Assembly: GCA_013398615.1 (NCBI GenBank)
Contig: VZSR01001479.1
Location: forward strand, 17,756,717 to 17,820,716
Direction: 5' to 3'
DNA from: Brachypodius melanocephalos
Lineage: Eukaryota > Chordata > Aves > Passeriformes > Pycnonotidae
DNA: 64,000 nucleotides
The translations under genes were made by a program, and so were the position numbers. Under the pieces are notes generated by a model, which saw nothing but the letters and a program-made list of their open reading frames with translations, did no database searches and was not told where the DNA came from. This document shows, in pieces, positions 61,418 through 64,000 of the stretch (the stretch's first letter is position 1; the number at the start of each line of letters is the position of its first letter).

Positions 61418-61592
61418 GTGAGATGGACCAAAACTGCTGGCAGCGCGTCGGACAAATTCCAAGAGACGTCAGTGCTTAACGAGACCCTTCGGATTGAGAA
61501 GATCCAAAGGCTGCAGGGGGGCCGCTATTACTGTAAAGCAGAAAATGGGGTTGGGGTCCCTGCCATCAAGTCCATTCGAGTAGATGTGCAGT
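61418..61592 (+). CDS. MDGA1: MDGA1 coding exon 3 (second half of Ig domain 1)
   Basis: Encodes residues 70-127 and completes the first Ig-like domain. It opens with VRWTKTAGSASDKF, where Trp72 is the core tryptophan of the Ig fold. It continues with a SVLNETLRIEKI strand containing an N-glycosylation sequon at Asn90. It then has GGRYYCKAENGVGVPAIK, where Cys108 pairs with Cys60 of exon 2 in the usual Y-x-C motif. It ends with IRVDVQ plus the first base of the next codon. The acceptor is at 61416-61417 and the donor is T|gtaagt. The phase (0 in, 1 out) is the common pattern for an exon leaving an Ig domain. The match to remembered mammalian MDGA1 is nearly complete; MDGA2 is the only serious alternative, and the signal peptide and this exon favour MDGA1. 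Confidence 0.97.
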
Positions 61593-62072
61593 GTAAGTCG
61601 TTTAGCGGCAACCCAGACCTTCCCACAGTTCTACTGCGTGTCTGCCTCGCTGCGGGGCCAGCAGGGTGCTGCATTGCCCTAGGACCACATGCACCTGATT
61701 CAGAAGCAGAGCCACTGGCCTGGTCTCCCCAGTCTCTTTTTTGCCCAGGAGATTAGACCATCCCTGCAAAATATAGCTCTGCTGTCCTTGTGAGTCATTC
61801 TTTCCTAGGTGTCCTGATGTCTGTCTCTGACAGGGTTCCCTAGCCCTGTTTGGGATGTAGCACTGGGTGTGGCTTCTGCTTTCTTTGTCTTCATTTTGAC
61901 GCTGACAGAGCTTGAGGCAAGCAATGTTTCTTGAAGTTGGTAGTGCCCCAGATGTTGGGGGCGTTCCTGAAATCGGTGTCCCGTTCCCAGCATTGTTACT
62001 TCTGCAGCATGCTGGAAACAGAGCTGAAAACTCTGGGATGCAGCTGAGGAGGCTGAGTTGTGATAGAGTGAA

Positions 62073-62150
62073 TGTGAAGGTGACTCAAAATTGCCCTGGT
62101 TGGTCATAGTGCCCATAAAGTGAAGGTGACTCAACATTTCTCTGGCTGGT
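62073..62150. repeat. Imperfect tandem duplication in intron 3
   Basis: The block gtgaaggtgactcaa followed by a ctggytggt-type ending begins at 62074 and again at 62120, an offset of 46 bases, with several differences between copies. Confidence 0.8.
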
Positions 62151-63444
62151 ACCCATCTTTCTTGAGTCCTGGAGATGCTGCTGGTGGTTTTCCACCTTAG
62201 GTTTCAAGTTTTGAGGGTTTCCCTTAATTTTTTTTCTTGGGCTTTATGGTTATTTTTGGGCTGCTGTGGTCAAAAGGGAGGGAAATTAAACTCACTCTGT
62301 AAGGCCCAAATAGGAGAAATCCAAGATTTAATGTCTAGGCAACATGTTTTGCTCTCTTGGAGAAGATTACCATTGCATTGTCCTTGACTATCCACTATTC
62401 CAACTTTCTCCAGCCCAACTAACACCAAATCCCTCTCCTTACTCATATTGTCTGAGAAGGCAAGAGGTTGATGGGAAAAAGCTGTGAAATATGATGAAGC
62501 ACCTAAAGCAGCTGAAGTCCCTGAACCTGTCATGAGCTGTTCTACGTTCCTCCTAGCAAGAAGGTCCTTCCTTCTGAGCTGAAGGGCACTGTGGTTATCT
62601 GTCAGTGGAGCAACCTCTAAGCTTCAAAACCCCAATACATGCCTGGAGTCTGGGCAGACCTTTTTGCTGACAGCAACTGCTGCCTGACTGCTTCCTTTTA
62701 GTCCTGCTGTCCAGCCCAACTGTGATGTGACTCTCACAAAATGTGCTGCAGACTTGGGTGTCCTTAGCTTTTGGCAGGTTCGTGATCCACTGTCATACTA
62801 TATGGCTGGAAGTAGCTCCCATCTGTTTCTTCCTTGCCCTACCCTTTATTGGAGTAATGTAGTGTGGGCACTATCCTGTCTAGGCTGTGGAAATGGATTG
62901 CTTCAACAGCAGCCACTGGATAGAATAGGGTTTTTTTCATTGGCATTGCATCACTTTGTTTAGAGAAGGTCTGGCACTCGCCCTAGATCTGTTTGGCTTC
63001 TCTGCCTGTTTCTTCTCCTACATGTCGTGGAGGCATATGATAACTCTCCATTGCAAAGGGTATTTGTTTTTCTCAAGGCTCAGTGCGGCACCTTGCCATG
63101 GCCTGTGTCTCTAGGAACAGGACTGTGCCTTGGATCTTTCCATGCCCTGAGGGTGCTCCCGCAGTGCAGGCTGGAGCTAGAGTGATGTAGTGTCCTGTGG
63201 TCCCTCATGCAGCTCTGACCTGTAGAACTGTGGGGCTAATGGGGTGGCCAAGGGCTTTCTCATACTAACATCTACTCTGAAGATGGACTTGGTACTGCAC
63301 CTCTCTTCTGCTCACTTGGTTTTTGGGGAGGAGAGACTGTTTTCTGCTAGTATTTGCAGTAGGTACAAGGGAACACATGGGAAAAGCCACAGTTTTTGTT
63401 GAACGCTCACCCAGGCAACCTTCAGCTGAATGAACCAGAATTTG

Positions 63445-63483
63445 AAAAAAAAAAAAAAAGAAAAAAAACCAACAAAACAAAAC
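63445..63483. repeat. A-rich tract
   Basis: Two A runs separated by one G, then an AACAAAAC tail. No retrotransposed body is recognised beside it. Confidence 0.9.
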
Positions 63484-64000
63484 CCTTCTTTTCCTGCATC
63501 TCATTTTGTAGTTGGAGGTAAGTAATCACCCTCATGTGTACCTTGGTGTCCTTGACAGCTGCTGCTAGTCCTCAGTCGTACTTTTAGTGTTCGACAGTGA
63601 GGTTGCGCAGGGAGCATCGTTGGTGCCAAGAGGATATTAAGCTGGAAACACTAACCCGTGTAGCATGATATTCCTCTGCCCCAAGTGGGCATCAGTGAGG
63701 CTTTAAAGTATTGGTTAGATACTGGCAGAGAGGCAGCTGCTGTTCTGAGTATTTCTGTGTGGGAGAGAGAGAAAGTAAAGAAAAGAAAAGAATGAGTGTT
63801 TACAAGCTTTTATTGTGCATGAAACATCCCATGTGATCATCTCCATGAACAGCCTTGGGCCAAATTTGTCATTTGAGCAGCTCACTGACATCAGTGGCAT
63901 TACTTATACCTCAAGGACATACACATTGTTGTAGGCCTTATTTTAACTTTTCTCAGGAGGGCTAGACCTAGAGCTGACTGCTGCAAAAGAAGGCTGAAGG

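Larger units (their letters stand above)
61593..64000 (+). other. MDGA1: MDGA1 intron 3, partial (runs off the window)
   Basis: Begins with a consensus GTAAGT donor. No further exon is seen to the right edge, so the intron is at least 2408 bases. It holds an imperfect 46-base-offset direct repeat at about 62073-62150 and an A-rich tract at 63445-63483. Confidence 0.85.

Noticed and set aside
1..64000. tRNA, rRNA, CRISPR arrays, prokaryotic operons, intact transposons
   Set aside because: None seen by eye; the splice structure, introns and CR1 tail show vertebrate nuclear DNA.

Overview
This window is vertebrate nuclear DNA, most likely from a bird. It holds the 5' end of a single recognisable gene, MDGA1 (MAM domain-containing glycosylphosphatidylinositol anchor protein 1), on the + strand. 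The evidence is three spliced exons. Their joined frame reads a signal peptide and a complete first immunoglobulin-like domain, very close to what I recall of mammalian MDGA1. The avian/sauropsid assignment rests on a CR1 LINE tail (29187-29690) and on scattered ancient SINE relics. It is an inference, and no species can be named.

Layout: 1-10240 is upstream intergenic DNA without a convincing gene. About 10250-13060 is a long CpG island containing the presumed promoter and 5' UTR. It is interrupted by a 34-base T run and by a 100-N assembly gap. Coding exon 1 is 12740-12806. Intron 1 (12807-58511) is about 45.7 kb. It contains a second CpG island (about 18830-19290), simple repeats, a degraded Ty3/gypsy-type integrase fossil (about 23340-23940), the CR1 remnant, several MIR-like SINE relics and a few stretches that look like candidate conserved non-coding elements. 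Exon 2 is 58512-58651, intron 2 is 58652-61417, exon 3 is 61418-61592, and intron 3 runs off the right edge.

Only 382 bases are coding; they give 127 complete residues plus the first base of the next codon. The remaining Ig domains, the fibronectin-like region, the MAM domain and the GPI signal must lie to the right of the window. MDGA1 is a GPI-anchored neuronal surface protein known to bind neuroligins and limit synapse formation. The very long first intron with an internal CpG island suggests regulation from inside the gene. No operon, CRISPR array, rRNA, tRNA or intact mobile element was found, and most long open frames are chance frames in GC-rich or non-coding DNA. I did not find a new biological system. 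The items most worth checking are the integrase fossil, the intronic CpG island and the possible N-terminal extension of MDGA1.
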